From Apoda limacodes (taxonomy: Eukaryota > Arthropoda > Insecta > Lepidoptera > Limacodidae), in contig OX291544.1 of the NCBI GenBank assembly GCA_946406115.1, positions 34,737,521 through 34,801,520 on the forward strand: 64,000 nucleotides of DNA, in the 5' to 3' direction. The translations under genes and the position numbers were made by a program. Under the pieces are notes generated by a model. The model worked only from the letters and a program-made list of their open reading frames with translations. It made no database searches and was not told the DNA's origin. Each line of letters opens with the position of its first letter. Within the stretch, counting starts at the first letter, position 1. Shown piece by piece: positions 21,915-31,264 of the stretch.

Positions 21915-22193
21915 ATGGGAGGAAAAGCATCTAGGGAGCCAACTAATCACGAAACTAATAATTTTATACAAGTTAACAATAACATTAATACGAGTATGAC
22001 AATTGTGATTACCGTTTTAGCTTTGTTAGTAATAATATTGTGTTACTTCGTGGGAAAACATTTGCACGCATGTTATAAAAAGTCGGTAAACAGACATGTG
22101 AATCGTGCATTTATTGAACGCCTTCAGCAAAGGCTTTCCTTTAGAAGAGGCCAGCCAGTTCCTGAAACCAGACAAGAAACATCAATGATGTGA
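21915..22193 (+). CDS. Small membrane protein ORF ahead of gag
   Basis: An intact 92-codon frame between the 5' LTR and gag. It starts MGGKAS, which fits an N-myristoylation signal (Gly2, Ser6). Residues 28-47 (MTIVITVLALLVIILCYFVG) form a strong membrane helix, followed by a basic tail (CYKKSVNRH, RLQQRLSFRR). Possible roles are membrane targeting or an accessory protein, but none is shown. Its open state within an otherwise broken element is notable, although 92 codons can survive by chance at ~3% divergence. Function unknown. Confidence 0.55.
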   Translation: MGGKASREPTNHETNNFIQVNNNINTSMTIVITVLALLVIILCYFVGKHLHACYKKSVNRHVNRAFIERLQQRLSFRRGQPVPETRQETSMM

Positions 22194-22802
22194 GAAGTTT
22201 CCAGGAGCCGGGAGACGTTTGAGTCCGGGATGATTTGCAAAGCTGCTGTGAGTGTTCCAGTCAATAGTGAAAAAAGTGATTTCAAAAGACTATATCGCGT
22301 AACCTCCGTAATTCCGTAATCGCGTAAAGCTAGCCAACGGGGCCAGCTTCGCTCAACGAGCACCGCGCCCTTAACAAGAGTGATGACCGCAACGGTCCAC
22401 CAGCGCATAAGCAGTCGCACCTAGCTGTGCGCACGACTCCAACTTCAAATTCTTCAAAACCTTTAAAAAGAAAAGGTTAAATTTTAAGGTTTTAAATATG
22501 TTTGTGTCAATTTTGAATATGTGGACAAATTTTTTTAATTTTACTTTTTTAATTTTGTACCTATAACTAAATATTTTATTTGATTTATTTTTTCTGTGTG
22601 TTTATAAACCTCAATAAGATTTAATATAAATATTATTTGAGTAACTTAGTGAATGGAGCAAAAGCTCCTTAATGCTGTAGATGAGCTATATGAGCTTATA
22701 TGAGTATATACTTTGTTTAGAAGATAAAATAAAAATAAAAAATAAAAAAACCTTAGATTTTACATTATTACAAAAAGTTAAGGTTTGCTATGATAGAAGT
22801 TT

Positions 22803-23488
22803 ATGTCCTCATCCTCTGAGAATTCGTCAGATAGAAGGTCGAATAATAATAACTTTAAAATGGAAAGGTTTAATTTAAAAACAGCGTCATCGCTGATCCC
22901 AATTTTAGATGGAAAACAAGACACGATATCAAAATTAATAGACTCGTGTGAGTTACATTTATCGTGCATTGAAAAGTCAGACGAAAAAATATTAATAAAA
23001 ATTATTTTCAAAACGAGATTGGACGTTTCTGCAAAAATTAAATTGCAGGATAATTACGAATCACTCAATGATTTAATAGGGGACGTTAGGACATATTTAT
23101 TAACAAAAAAAATCAGCAACTTCGCTACAAACGCAACTTAACAATGCGTATCAAGAGAATCAAAGCGTAGCCCAATATGGCACGTATCTTGAAACTCTAT
23201 TTTCCGAATTAACGATTGCCCAATCAGACGGTAATAAAGAAATATATAAAATTTTACACCCAATAAATGAAAAACTAGCACTTCAAAAATTTGCAGATGG
23301 CTTAAGAAATTCGAGGCTAGGAACAATTATGTCAGCCCGATACTATACACTGCTCAAGGACGCTGTCCGAGCTGCGGAAGATGAGCAGCTAGCGTCAAGC
23401 TCATCTTTGAGGACGTCGAACGACGTCATGAATATGCGCCAAAGTCGAGGTCACGGAGCCCCGACCAGGTCAGCGCAACACCGATTTA
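22803..23488 (+). pseudogene. Gypsy gag, N-terminal and central part
   Basis: ATG at 22,803 opens MSSSSENSSDRRSNNNNFKM, then a capsid-like segment (LIPILDGKQDTISKLIDSCE). An added A in the run near 23,105-23,112 shifts the frame after YLLTKK. The new frame continues with NAYQENQSVAQYGTYLETLF, EKLALQKFADGLRNSRLGTI and DAVRAAEDEQLASSSSLRTS. This pattern is typical of gag in insect Ty3/gypsy elements. The frame is then cut by a retroposon insertion at about 23,489. Confidence 0.82.
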
Positions 23489-23880
23489 ATTCAAATTCAA
23501 ATTCAATATAATTTATTCAGTTTAGGCTACAATAATTGAGCACTTATGAATGTCACTACGCCATCGGTTCGTAAGTCTACAGGGCGGGAGACCTTGTACT
23601 GAGAAGAACCGGCAAGAAACTCAGCAAGGGCATTTCTTTTCTCCCTTTCTCTTACAGCGTCCAATTAAAATATTGGAAAATGCCCTCCCTATCATAAAAG
23701 GACACTTTCCATTACAAACATAAAAAAACATGAAATATAAAGCACAAGCACAACATAAAAAAGTATCTAATATAAACAAAAGACAGTTTATGTATTCATC
23801 ACTAAGAAATAATCAATGTCTTACAGTATTAATAAACAAAACAAAAAAGTAAGACTAAATACTAAGAATACAAAGAAGTT
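23489..23880 (-). mobile_element. Non-LTR 3' UTR insertion inside gypsy gag
   Basis: On the minus strand it ends CTGAATAAATTATATTGAAT plus a TTGAAT simple tail at 23,489-23,510. Plus-strand text contains GAAGAACCGGCAAGAAACTC (about 23,602), the motif of the jockey/CR1-type 3' UTRs in this window. About 390 bp, no coding. It splits gag and therefore postdates the gypsy insertion. No target duplication identified by eye. Confidence 0.78.
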
Positions 23881-24302
23881 TGCAAGAGCAGACCAGCCTC
23901 CACAGGCGGCACCCGTTCACGAGTATGACACATGAATCAGCCATCGCTTCGCTCAACCATGTTTTAGGGCACGTAACGACCCGACACACACGCCACCAAT
24001 TTACCAACCAGCAGAGGGGTAAATTGTATAATAGTTACAATACTTATAATAGGAGCTTTTATAATAATGCAGCATCTCCTTTGAGAAGCCCACATCAAGA
24101 TTATATGCATAAGGGAAATAACCATTTCCCATCGCGTTCAAATTTCGCGAGACGCCCGCAGTTCGCGAGCTACCCAAGAGGCCAAGGACAGACACGAGGG
24201 ATGTCAAATAGGACCTCTAATTTTCGTAGGCGTACCACGTACGCAATGAAAGAGAAAACCCCAGAAAAAAAAAAAATGGGTACACTTATAAATGTCTTTT
24301 AG
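23881..24302 (+). pseudogene. Gypsy gag C-terminal (nucleocapsid-like) part
   Basis: Continuation of gag after the insertion. It is Arg/Asn/Tyr/Ser-rich (YNSYNTYNRSFYNN, FPSRSNFARRPQFASYPRGQ) and no CCHC zinc knuckle is visible, so RNA binding would rely on basic residues. It overlaps the protease start in another frame near 24,280, consistent with a gag-pol frameshift or with mutation. Confidence 0.7.
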
Positions 24303-25054
24303 ATACAGGTGCATCAATTAGTGTGGCACAGATTGATAAACATATACAAAATTTTCCCATGTTTCGAGAATACACAAGTATTTCAGGTGTAGGAGGTATC
24401 ATATACACTTTAGGCACAGTAGAAGTGCCACTCCAATGTATTAACAAATCAGCAAATTCTGTATCTCAAGACTTATTTACCGTGCAGCACAAGTTCCATG
24501 TATTTAAACGCTTACCGTGCGCATACGATATTATACTTGGAATGGACTTCCTAAAGTTATATTTAGAAAGTCCTAACTTTGAAACAAATGAAATCATTCT
24601 CAATAACAGAGGCATAAAGTGTACAGTACAGCTTAACAAAAAACAAAGTTACGAAACACAAAGTACGAATGTATTGTTAATACCGGCCCGCACAGAGGGT
24701 ACGTATTTCGTCGACATAGCGAAAAATAGTCGCCAGCGACGAACAGCTCAGTTTCTAGTACATTCTGCAGAACTCGAGCGTGGTGTGTTTCTCGCAAACG
24801 CGCTTGTTAGAGTACAAAGTAACAAAATACCTCTTCGCATCGTTAACACTACTGAGTGTGACGTAACATTGACAAAGCTTAAACCATATATAACTTTAGC
24901 ATCAGACTTTTATATTTTAAATTTCTCACAGACGGTAAAAGACTCTAAGAGGGTTCAACGAGTTTTAGATTTGTTAGATACCAAATCTCTAAACCAGGAA
25001 GAAAAGTCTTCTTTAATCGAAATCATAGCCAAATTTCCAGATGTATTCTTTTAA
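24278..25054 (+). pseudogene. Gypsy aspartic protease region
   Basis: Retropepsin that would cleave the polyprotein. The active-site block YKCLLDTGASISVAQIDKH lies at about 24,284-24,340. The second conserved block, AYDIILGMDFLKLY, is at about 24,520. The frame stays open about 250 codons, running into the connector before the reverse transcriptase (LNQEEKSSLIEIIAKFPDVF). This is the best preserved part of the element. Confidence 0.88.
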
Positions 25055-25807
25055 CGAACATAAAATTCAATTGAAACCAGTCAGTCAGGAAATATTTACA
25101 AAACCTTACAGGTTACCATATTCTCAAAAGAAAGAATTACAAAACCAAATCGATAAATTGTTAGAGGAAGGTATAATAGAACCCACAAATAGTAATTACA
25201 GTAGTCCAGTTTTGCTAGTTCCGGAGAAATCAAGTACAGACGAGACGAAATGGCGGTTGGTAATAGATTATAGAAAACGAAATGAATGTATCGTTCCAAA
25301 TTCCCTTTACCGAATATTACCGAAGTTTTAGATGCACTTTCGGGTAGTGTTTATTTTAGTCATTTGTACCTTTATTCTGGTTTTTACCAATGCAATTTAC
25401 ATAAAGATAGTAGAAAATACACTAGTTTTGAGTCTGGTCGGTATAGATTATGTCGCATGCCTCAAGGCCTCTCCTCCAGTCCTTCATCATTTTCCCGTAT
25501 GATGAATATAGCTCTTTCGGGGTTAAATTTCGAAAAATGTCTAGTTTAACAAGATGACATTAACGTGATCGGAAAATCACTAGCAGACCATAATAAAATC
25601 CTATTAGATGTCTTAACACGACTAAGAAAAGTAAATTTAAAACTGAACATAAAAAAATGCGAATTCTTAAAAAAATGTGTATCACCCGATCCAGAAAAAA
25701 TTAAAGCTGTTAAAAATTATCCAGTACCCAAAAACGCAGACGAGGTCAGAAGGTTCGTCGCGTCCACTAACTATTATAGAAAATTTATACCAAATTTTCA
25801 AAGATAA
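25041..25807 (+). pseudogene. Gypsy reverse transcriptase, inactivated
   Basis: Ty3-type RT split over at least three frames. It starts HKIQLKPVSQEIFTKPYRLP and LLEEGIIEPTNSNYSSPVLL, then WRLVIDYRKRNECIVPN (shift near 25,300). Motif A reads YFSHLYLYSGFYQ, with Tyr at the catalytic Asp. A stop (TAA, 25,547-25,549) falls just before QDDINVIGKSLADHN, which is the YxDD box with Tyr lost. A deletion near 25,675 removes some residues after IKKCEFLKK. The RT ends VRRFVASTNYYRKFIPNFQ. Confidence 0.9.
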
Positions 25808-26180
25808 CGGTACCTCTGAATAGATTAATTAAAAAGAATGTAAAATTTGTATGGTCTGAAGAGTGCCAAAAATAATTTGAAATTTTAAAGAATAAACTTA
25901 TGTCACCACCTGTACTCCAGTACCCAAACTTCGATGAATCAAACCAAATCACTATAGAGTGTGACGCATCGGGATATTCGTTAGGTTGCGTATTATCAAA
26001 TAGCAATGGAAGTGTAATAGCCTACGCTAGTAGGACATTAAATAAAGGTGAAATTAATTATTCAGTTATTGAAAAAGAAATAAGTGCTATTGTTTTTGGT
26101 GTCCGCCATTTTCGACCTTACTTATATGGAAGAAGGTTAGGATAATAACAGACCATAGACCGTTAATTTATTTATTTGGA
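25808..26180 (+). pseudogene. Gypsy RNase H
   Basis: RNase H that degrades the RNA strand of the hybrid. Visible: LMSPPVLQYPNFDESNQITI, ECDASGYSLGCVLSNSNGSV, YSVIEKEISAIVFGVRHFRP and, after a one-base shift near 26,140, TDHRPLIYLFGVKDPSSRLL. Catalytic Asp and Glu positions (ECDAS, EKE) are kept. An in-frame stop (TAA) lies near 25,875. Confidence 0.85.
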
Positions 26181-27059
26181 GTGAAAGACCCATCTAGCAG
26201 ATTACTAAAATTTCGGCTTATGCTAGAAGAATACGATTTTTATGTGACCCACGTAAGTGGAAATAAAAATTCAGCCACGGATGCCCTGAGTAGATTAAAA
26301 TTATCAAGCGATGACTTGAAAAAAATGAGTGTTAATACAGTAAATGTTATGACGAGAGCGCAAAAGCAAAAGTTGGAATGTCAAAATGACAGTACAGCTT
26401 CTCCGACCCTTGAACATACTCCAGATAATCGGCCAGTCCAGCCAAAGGTTGTGGATATATTCAAGAAGCCGAGAGAGCTAACAGAATTACGTTTTATCAG
26501 TATAAAAGAATTGCGAATGTTTAGGAAAAATAATTTAGTTGGTAGAGAAAATAAATATCTATCGTATGTGCAAACTAAATCTTGTATATATATAAAGCCA
26601 GAAGCTCAAGGGCAAATGTCTCCAGATGACTTTGTCGAGTATCTAGCCGAATTTTGCAAGGAAGTAGAAATAAAAGAAATATGCTATATAAGGGCAAATG
26701 AACCAGACGATATTTTCGTAAAAAAAATAGTTAACGCAATGAAAAATATAGAGAGTTTAACGTTATGCATTCTTAAAAAGTGTAAGCGAATTACAGATAA
26801 AAACGATATTACAGTTATTTTAAACGATTTTCATTTACTGCCAACTGCAGGTCACGCCGGGGTTAGACGCATGTTAAGCAATATAAAAAGACGCTATTTT
26901 TGGTCTAACGTGGAAGCTGACGTCATTGATTACGTCAACAAATGTCAGATATGTCAAAAGCAAAAATATACCAAAATTATCAAACAGCCAATGCAAATAA
27001 CAACTACAGCTACATCAGCATTTGAGAAAGTATTTTTAGACTCCCTTGGACACAGATAA
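26181..27059 (+). pseudogene. Gypsy connector and integrase zinc domain
   Basis: A 292-codon open frame. It starts with the RNase H end (SRLLKFRLMLEEYDFYVTHV, NKNSATDALSRL), then a connector of unknown role (about residues 50-205), then the H2C2 zinc-binding domain (FHLLPTAGHAGVRRMLSNIK, YVNKCQICQKQK). It closes with the first integrase core block (FEKVFLDSLGHR, first catalytic Asp) before a frameshift at about 27,050. Confidence 0.87.
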
Positions 27060-27780
27060 TTTCGGTTATACATATATTTTAACTCTACAGTGCGAACTTA
27101 CAAAGTACGTTTGTGCATTTCCACTAAAAACGAAAACTAGTTCTTAACTAGTCTAAAAGTTTTGTAGAAAATTTCATTTTAACACATGTCACACAGCGTG
27201 TCATCTGCTCCGACCGAGGTCAGGAATTTATGTCCAAAATTTTTATTGATGTTTGCAAATTACTTAAAATAGATAAATTACATTCCACTAGTTATAGGCA
27301 TGAAACTGTTGGTGCGTTGGAAGTAACTCATACAAATTTAGTTTCATTTTTACGTATTCAGACTGAAAATAATCCGTTTACTTGGTCAGAATGGCTGAAA
27401 TTCTGGTTATTTTCGCATAATATTACATTTCATAGCGAAACTCTGTACTCGCCATACGAACTAGTTTATGGAAAATTACCACATATTTCAAGCAATTTGT
27501 CAAATGGGCATGTAGATCCTATGTATAATTATGAAAACTATCCTTCTGAGCTAAATATCGATTACAAATGTCGCAGAAAGATGCTAGAAATAATTTAATA
27601 AAGTCAAAAAATAAGCGTAAGATGTACTATGATAGGTACATAAATCCCGTAACTTATAAAGAAGGGGATCTAATTTTTATAAAAAATGAGGCTCATAAAA
27701 AATTTGATGTTTTATATGACGGACCCTTTAAAGTTATTAAAGACAAGGGCAATAATGTTGAAATCTTAGAAAAGGGCTAA
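27060..27780 (+). pseudogene. Gypsy integrase core and GPF module
   Basis: Continues the DDE core in shifted frames, with a stop near 27,146. RVICSDRGQEFMSKIFIDVC holds the second Asp. VGALEVTHTNLVSFLR holds the Glu position. ETLYSPYELVYGKLP precedes another shift. The GPY/F-like module follows: EGDLIFIKNEAHKKFDVLYD then GPFKVIKD. The GPF module is characteristic of Ty3/gypsy integrases. Ends at a stop at 27,780. Confidence 0.85.
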
Positions 27781-28120
27781 ATCGAAGAAATACATAAATA
27801 CCGAACGAAACCGTATCAATTGCCTAGTGTAAGCTTAACATGGAATAATACACAGTATGTTTCGAGCTGCAAAAACAATGTTCATTTAACGAAAGCAAAG
27901 CCATGTTATAAAATTGTAACACGTTCATATAAAAATATAAGTTTGTATAACAGGAATGGGTCGAGAGTCTCGTATAGTAATTCGACTTTAAATTACTTTT
28001 ACTTTTCTAAATTGTATACGCACATAATAACAATTATGTTGTTTTTTTTTTTATTTTGTCTACAGAGCATAAATTGGTCTCATGTACAACTTAATTTAAT
28101 TTTTTTCGGGACTCCCGAAA
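27781..28120 (+). other. Gypsy 3' untranslated region with hairpin at LTR edge
   Basis: About 340 bp between integrase and 3' LTR. A 101-codon frame (27,820-28,125) is hydrophobic at its end but unconvincing as env. The last 17 bases before the LTR are a perfect inverted repeat, TTTCGGG-ACT-CCCGAAA (28,104-28,120), where a purine tract would be expected. Confidence 0.55.
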
Positions 28121-28225
28121 TGTGATGTAATGCAATTATATATAGAATGCTTTGGCTAATAAACAGTCAGCCACAAGTCAACTGTTGTCTTATTTAGACC
28201 TCCCGACGTCTCTTATGACGTCACA
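28121..28225 (+). repeat. Gypsy 3' LTR (105 bp)
   Basis: Starts TGTGATGTAATGCAATTATA, ends TGACGTCACA. Pairs with 21,479-21,576. It is followed by AACG (28,226-28,229) and then resumed BEL sequence TGCCCGCTCCGCAATACC. It contains the palindromes GACGTC and TGACGTCA near the end. Confidence 0.92.
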
Positions 28226-28229
28226 AACG
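28226..28229. repeat. Target-site duplication AACG (right)
   Basis: Matches 21,475-21,478 on the other side of the gypsy element. Confidence 0.85.
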
Positions 28230-29031
28230 TGCCCGCTCCGCAATACCTACTTGAGCGGAGGGGGCACGAGAGGGTGGTGACCGACGATCATCCCGTGGGC
28301 TCGCCCACGGTGAGCGGGGAGGGGAAGGTTGATGTCGCACTGGGGACGGGGGCTATTAGGTTCGATTCAGCGGCGACGAACCCCCGCCCGTGCGAGCCGT
28401 AGACACACCTGCATGAGTCATCCATACATAAGTCGGGGTGCTGACCCCCACCACACTTTATACAAGGTCGCGGCTGACGACAGTCCTTGGCTAGGTGCTT
28501 GGTGTAAATTCTCGAGCTTCCTACTCTGATCCTTCAAAAACGACACTAAAGTGTCAAAAGTAGGTGTGTCTGACGCCGAGTCACATCCGTGCAACTGTTT
28601 GAAACGAGCCCTGACGTCATTGGGCAATTTGTTTAAAACAGTGTGTAATAATAAAAATGACCAGTGACAGAGAATTTTAGACCTCTCAACGCATTTGTCT
28701 CCACCAAAACTCGTTGCAGTTTTGTTCCAAAACCTCCTTCCTTCTCGCCGGCTGTGGGGTAGCCTCTTATTTCGACACAGCCTCGTTAACCTCGTCCACT
28801 ACTGACATACAAAAATCATAATCAGAATTTACCGCCTTTAGGATAGTTTCGTCATCTGTTAACGATAAGATACCCTGGTATGCCTGGTCCAGCTCACTGA
28901 CTCTTGTCGGAAACTATGCCGCTCTTTGCTTTAATGCAATAATCTTCCCGTTTTACCAATCTTACAGCACATGTTAACCACCGTGTGAAATTGGTTAAAA
29001 CAGCTTTGTGCTCCTTGACCGATGAGGTCAT
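28230..29031 (-). pseudogene. BEL copy 1: gag with large internal deletion
   Basis: On the minus strand ATG at 29,031 opens MTSSVKEHKAVLTNFTRWLT, then a deletion/shift near 28,945. Next come the SVVDEVNEAVSK-type region and then a jump at about 28,715 that removes the DUF1759 core present in copy 2. The frame 28,627-28,418 gives DVRARFKQLHGCDSASDTPT, DTLVSFLKDQSRKLENLHQA and the last zinc-knuckle segment in shifted form. The 3' part (28,230-28,410) corresponds to copy 2 at 53,210-53,400. Confidence 0.82.
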
Positions 29032-29495
29032 TTTTTTATAACTAAATTAACACTCAAAATACAATCCAAAACTAAAACAAAGACACAAGCAAACGACTCT
29101 GTTTGCTTTATATACAGTTTGTTACAGCAACCAATTTGATAGAGTTAAAGTATAAACCCGAAAGAAAAACCCAGCTACAATGTACAAATACCCGACTTAA
29201 CACTTACACAAATAAATACGTTAACTTACAATCCGTCATAAAAAAACAATATTTAACGCCTATTTTTTCCGATCTATTTTAACCGCAACAACAAAAAAAA
29301 GTGGGTAAGTATTAGCTAATATTATTATGTCCGACGAACGATTAGATAACGAGACCTTACCTGCCTAAGCGACGTGACCCCGAAGTCATGATTTAAAAAT
29401 AAGTAAATCCGACGAAAACAAACTAACCACCCAGGGCAAGCGCGACGATTCTATTACGTCGGTCCACCCGACGCATTATAAATCTTTTCAGAATA
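29032..29495 (-). repeat. BEL copy 1: 5' LTR and leader
   Basis: On the minus strand TATTCTGAAAAGATTTATAA begins at 29,495 and matches the 3' LTR start (TG changed to TA). The LTR-UTR boundary is unclear; a TATATAAAGC box lies near 29,110 on the element strand and could be the promoter. It ends just before the gag ATG at 29,031. To its right the jockey ORF1 sequence resumes. Confidence 0.65.
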
Positions 29496-29800
29496 ATGCA
29501 AATGTAACTAAATCTTTTATTTGCAAGTCGAGTAAATGTGTATCAGTTTTATGCTGTAGCCTACTGTTTTCTAATTGCAACTTACATACTTCCAGATTTT
29601 CCACTAACTGTATTTCTTCTTTGCAGTAATTTACATTTCTACTAAATATTTTTTGCTTTTTGATAATTATTTCAGTTTTTTTCATAAATCTGTTAATTTT
29701 GATGTATTTTTTTTATCTAGTTTCTACTGCACTTAGCAAGCTTTACTGATTTAGAAGAATTAATGGTGTCATCACCTGTAAGATCTATATTGGTGGTATT
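29496..29800 (-). pseudogene. Jockey copy 1: ORF1 N-terminal part
   Basis: The head of the retroposon split by BEL. On the minus strand it reads NIDLTGDDTINSSKSVKLAK (about 29,795-29,735), then the coiled-coil frame 29,685-29,488 with KKTEIIIKKQKIFSRNVNYC and VENLEVCKLQLENSRLQHKT. It matches the plus-strand fragment at 14,606-14,900 along its length. The family sequence continues at 19,255 on the other side of the 10-kb BEL/gypsy insertion. Confidence 0.7.
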
Positions 29801-30274
29801 GTTAGTTGCAGCAGAAACAAGAGCCGGGACCTTACTACATTATTCGTCAAAAAGATTTTGAGTTTAGGTATAGGTAAGCACCTAAAGGGTATGGTTTAGT
29901 TAGGTTAGGCATTATTTTAGATTACATCATGCAAGTCAGACCTATAACATTCAAATCAGCTAGCGTAGTTAAGAGATTTCAATTAATTTTACATTCGTTT
30001 TTGTCTTATTTACATATCTTTGCATTTTTGTTTTTTTTTATTGTATTTTTTTTTTATTTACATATTTTTTATTTTTTTGTTCTGCTGTAAGCTTACACTA
30101 TTCTCGTTCACTTGCCACCAAACTAACTGTTGTGCAAGTAAAATGTTTTCTTTGTATATGTTTAGTCAGGTTTGACACCCCTGACTTTAATTTTACTCTT
30201 TTACACTGAGCTTTTTAATCACCATTATCTACAAAATACATGCTTGAATTACAATTAATACCTAAATAAAAAAC
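29801..30274. other. Unassigned AT-rich DNA
   Basis: Long T-rich runs around 30,000-30,080. Nothing recognised. Confidence 0.4.
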
Positions 30275-30836
30275 TTCACGTCGGGGCAGAGGATGCTGCT
30301 TTACATGTCGTAAGTTCGGCCCCATATGGAGTACTGCTGCCATCTCTGGGCGGGTGCACCCGGATACCAGCTTGGCCCTTTTGACTCGGTTCAACGACGG
30401 GCTGTGAGAATTATCGACGATCCCAAACTTACTTGCCGTATCGAACCCTTAAGGCTGAGAAGAGACTTTGCCTCCCTGTGTGTGTTCTAACGCTTGTACA
30501 ATGGGATGAGTTCTGAGGAATGGTTCAAAATGACGCCCACCGCTACTTTCTACCATCGCGCCGCTCGCCATCGGCAGGGGAATTCATTCTCACACTTTAG
30601 AACCGAAATGGTCGCGTACAGTGCGGTGTCAGAGAAACTTCCTCCCGCGAACGCTTGGGTTCTGGAATGAGCTCCCTGCCAAGGTTTTCTCTACAGTATG
30701 GGGTTCTTCAAGAAATTGGATTTTTGAAGGGTCGGCAACGCGCGGGTGATACTTCTGGTGTTGCAAGCCTCCATAGGCCACGGTGACCGCTTACCATCAG
30801 GCGGACCGTGTGCTTGTTTGTAACCTTAGTGTTATA
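30275..30836 (+). pseudogene. CR1/jockey-type retroposon 3' end (plus strand)
   Basis: Encodes the C-terminal part of the RT protein: SYVRPHMEYCCHLWAGAPGY, QLGPFDSVQRRAVRIIDDPK, LRRDFASLCVF and YNGMSSEEWFKMTPTATFYH, then NARVILLVLQAS and the tail ACCGCTTACCATCAGGCGGA. Several stops are present. The 5' end is truncated near 30,275. Same family as the minus-strand copy at 33,828-36,890. Confidence 0.85.
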
Positions 30837-31264
30837 AAAAAAATATATAATAACACAACAAACACAAACACATCGAATAATTCAACAAAACAATAGCACC
30901 AAAAAATTAGTAATCTATGTAAATTAATAATTAAAATAATTAATAAATTTATAAGAAATTAAGCTCGCGACAAGTGTAATAAGATACAAAATATGCCAGC
31001 GGTATAATACATAACCTATTTACTTGCGAGTGTACACCTTATTTGTATTACTAAAAGGAATTTTAGATGGCACAAACATATCTAGGTATTGGGACTGACA
31101 CACAAAACTCGCATAAAAACACGTGTAGTTCCGAACACATACGAATTCCACCGAGGCCGGAGCGTGCGGCGCGCGGTTTCATAAAGGGAAGGAAACTCTG
31201 TCGCAGTCCTGGCGCTTTGAGCCGTGCGCCGCGGCACTTGGTCGCACTCGCAAGCCACAACGTC
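30837..31264. other. Unassigned, AT-rich then GC-rich
   Basis: AT-rich to about 31,080, then a GC-rich part leading into the satellite. Open frames here run on both strands and look like composition effects. Confidence 0.4.

Larger units (their letters stand above)
21479..28225 (+). mobile_element. Ty3/gypsy LTR retrotransposon, 6.75 kb, with TSD
   Basis: Bounded by short direct LTRs that begin TGTGATGTAATGCAATTATA and end in GACA/CACA. Flanks are AACG at 21,475-21,478 and 28,226-28,229, a 4-bp target duplication. The outer flanks join into continuous BEL sequence. Order inside: 5' UTR, small membrane ORF, gag, protease, reverse transcriptase, RNase H, integrase with a GPF module, 3' LTR. 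No env is visible. It is inactive because of frameshifts, stops and a catalytic substitution. Confidence 0.93.
19440..29495 (-). mobile_element. BEL/Pao LTR retrotransposon copy 1 (nested, split)
   Basis: Minus-strand BEL/Pao element. From right to left it has a 5' LTR/UTR (29,495-29,032), a gag fragment, an interrupting gypsy element (21,479-28,225), gag end and protease, RNase H remnant, integrase, the DUF5641-type end, a polypurine stretch (GGGGCGGGGG on the element strand) and part of the 3' LTR. Compared with copy 2 at 51.8-57.3 kb, the whole reverse transcriptase is deleted. It lies inside jockey ORF1. I could not define a target duplication by eye. Confidence 0.85.

Noticed and set aside
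27820..28125. Envelope gene of the gypsy element
   Set aside because: The 101-codon frame has a hydrophobic end but no signal peptide, furin-type site or glycoprotein pattern, and it runs into the LTR.
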